NCBI GenBank assembly: GCA_025465145.1
Contig: JAODNS010000258.1
Location: forward strand, 1 to 23,146
Reading direction: 5' to 3'
DNA length: 23,146 nt
Source: Frankiales bacterium
GTDB taxonomy: Bacteria; Actinomycetota; Actinomycetes; Mycobacteriales; SCTD01
Shown: piece after piece, positions 22,093 to 23,146 of the stretch
How the letters are laid out: each line of letters opens with the position of its first letter
Position numbering within the stretch: position 1 is the stretch's first letter
Translations under genes and position numbers: made by a program
Notes under the pieces: generated by a model
The model's database searches: none
Told to the model about the DNA's origin: nothing
Seen by the model: the letters and a program-made list of their open reading frames with translations, nothing else

Positions 22093-23146
22093 CCCGGCTG
22101 CGCGTCCTCGTGATCCAGGCCTTCGCCGGCAACGGCGGGTCCGAGGCATGGCTGCTGCGGCTGCTCGACGCGACCGACGCGCTCGATGTGCAGGTCGTGC
22201 TGCTCAAGGACGGGCCGCTGCGCGCGGAGCTCGAACGGCGGGGCATCCCGGTGGACGTGTGGCTGGTCGGCAACCAGCCGCACCACCTCGTGGCACCAGC
22301 GCTGCGGCTGACGCGGCGGCTGCGCCGCGAGCGTCCGGACGTCGTCCTCGGCAACGTGCTCAAGGCGCAGCTCGTGGCGGGGCCGGCCGGTCGCATGGCC
22401 GGCGTTCCTACGGTCTGGGCCAAGCACGACCACATGTACGACGGCACCCTCGCCCGGCCGGTGGCGCTGCTGAGCGATCGGGTGGTCGCGGCCGTCGAGG
22501 AGCTGGCGGAGGCGACCGGTCGCGCGGACGCGGTCGTCATCCCGCCGCCGCGCCCGGAGCCCGGACCGGCGTCGCGCCCGGACGCCCGTCGCCACCTGGC
22601 CGGCCTCGGCATCGAGCTGGGGGACGAGCCGGTCCTGGTCATGGCGGGCCGGCTGGTGCCCTTCAAGGGGACGGACGACGCGATCGCGGCGCTGGCGCTG
22701 CCCGCGGCGCAGGCCTGGCGCCTCGTCGTGCTGGGAACCGACGACCCCGCCTCGCCCGGGGAGACCGACCGGCTCCGCGGGCACGCCGAGAGCCTCGGCG
22801 TCGCCGACCGTGTGGTGTTCGCCGGGCAGCTCCCGGACGCCGGTCGCTGGCTCGGGGCGTTCGACGCCCTCGCCGTCCTCACCCGGCCCGACGGTCGGCG
22901 CGCGCCCGGCAAGGAGGGCTTCGGCACCTCCGCCTTCGAGGCCATGCTGGCCGGCATCCCCGTCATCGCGGTCTCGGGCGGCGCCGTGGTGCGCCGACTG
23001 GCCGGCCGGGCCGGTGTGGGGGTGCCACCCCGCGATCCCGCTGCCGTCGCTGCAGCCCTGGGCGCCTACACGGACGCAGCCGTACGGACTGCCGCCGGCG
23101 CGGCGGCGCGCGAGCTCGTGGCGGACGCGCCCGACGCGCCGGCCTG
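22089..23146 (+). CDS. GT4 family glycosyltransferase, 3' end cut by window
   Basis: Open from ATG 22089 to the window end with no stop, 352 codons seen. It begins TRLRVLVIQAFAGNGGSEAW (acceptor loop with GGSE). The donor half has GRLVPFKG (187-194) with Lys193, VVLGTDD, FAGQLPD, and the EX7E element EGFGTSAFE (276-284) followed by MLAGIPVIA. It is near its full length, so only a short tail is missing. It overlaps the preceding glycosyltransferase by four bases (ATGA). It should add a further sugar to the same chain; donor and acceptor are unknown. The long minus-strand frames opposite it are shadows. Confidence 0.88.
   Translation, partial: MTRLRVLVIQAFAGNGGSEAWLLRLLDATDALDVQVVLLKDGPLRAELERRGIPVDVWLVGNQPHHLVAPALRLTRRLRRERPDVVLGNVLKAQLVAGPAGRMAGVPTVWAKHDHMYDGTLARPVALLSDRVVAAVEELAEATGRADAVVIPPPRPEPGPASRPDARRHLAGLGIELGDEPVLVMAGRLVPFKGTDDAIAALALPAAQAWRLVVLGTDDPASPGETDRLRGHAESLGVADRVVFAGQLPDAGRWLGAFDALAVLTRPDGRRAPGKEGFGTSAFEAMLAGIPVIAVSGGAVVRRLAGRAGVGVPPRDPAAVAAALGAYTDAAVRTAAGAAARELVADAPDAPA

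Noticed and set aside
21609..22784. Long minus-strand frames opposite the glycosyltransferases at the right edge
   Set aside because: The plus-strand frames carry GT4 motifs including EX7E in both genes; the minus frames have none.

Overview
The window is very GC-rich DNA with many GTG starts, strong third-position G/C, sortase-type LPFTG surface proteins with Arg-rich tails, and an aroA-rsgA pair. Together these point to an actinobacterium (high-GC Gram-positive). I cannot place it more finely from sequence alone. No rRNA, tRNA, CRISPR array, transposase or phage gene was found.

Layout. (1) 1-1316: a housekeeping stretch on the plus strand: the 3' end of a ferritin-like di-iron protein, a Nudix hydrolase, and an overlapping HTH-DUF2087 protein. 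(2) 1317-4172: two plus-strand cell-wall proteins ending in LPFTG anchors. One is small and AKP-rich, the other is a 658-aa adhesin-like protein with a duplicated 85-aa unit and two DUF11 domains. The large gene meets the minus-strand pair rsgA/aroA at a bidirectional terminator. (3) 4219-6918 (minus): a third LPFTG protein, aroA (EPSP synthase) and rsgA, the last two overlapping by 4 nt. (4) 7175-23146: a polysaccharide (EPS/capsule) locus in several transcription units.

The polysaccharide locus. A polyprenyl-phosphate hexose-1-phosphate transferase (7175-8617) would start the repeat unit. It converges on a DUF4012 membrane protein (8614-10545). Then comes a plus-strand group: a secreted CBM96-like/LamG/metallophosphatase protein, a secreted membrane-anchored protein that seems to begin at CTG, and an HprK-like P-loop protein. 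Facing it is a tight six-gene minus-strand operon, in transcription order: FemAB/BioF2-like GNAT, NodB-type deacetylase, second FemAB/BioF2-like GNAT, ATP-grasp ligase, Wzx-type flippase and thymidylate-kinase-like P-loop kinase. Two GT4 glycosyltransferases run divergently at the right edge; the last is cut by the window end.

How the genes may work together (inference). The transferase primes the lipid carrier, the GT4 enzymes extend it, the deacetylase exposes amines, and the ATP-grasp and FemAB-like enzymes may add amino-acid or acyl groups before the flippase exports the lipid-linked unit. The two kinase-like proteins, DUF4012 and the secreted proteins have no assigned place. The gene content resembles exosortase-associated EPS loci (deacetylase, FemAB, HprK-related kinase), but no exosortase or PEP-CTERM protein is visible. 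The surface-anchoring logic nearby is LPXTG, and the sortase is not in the window.
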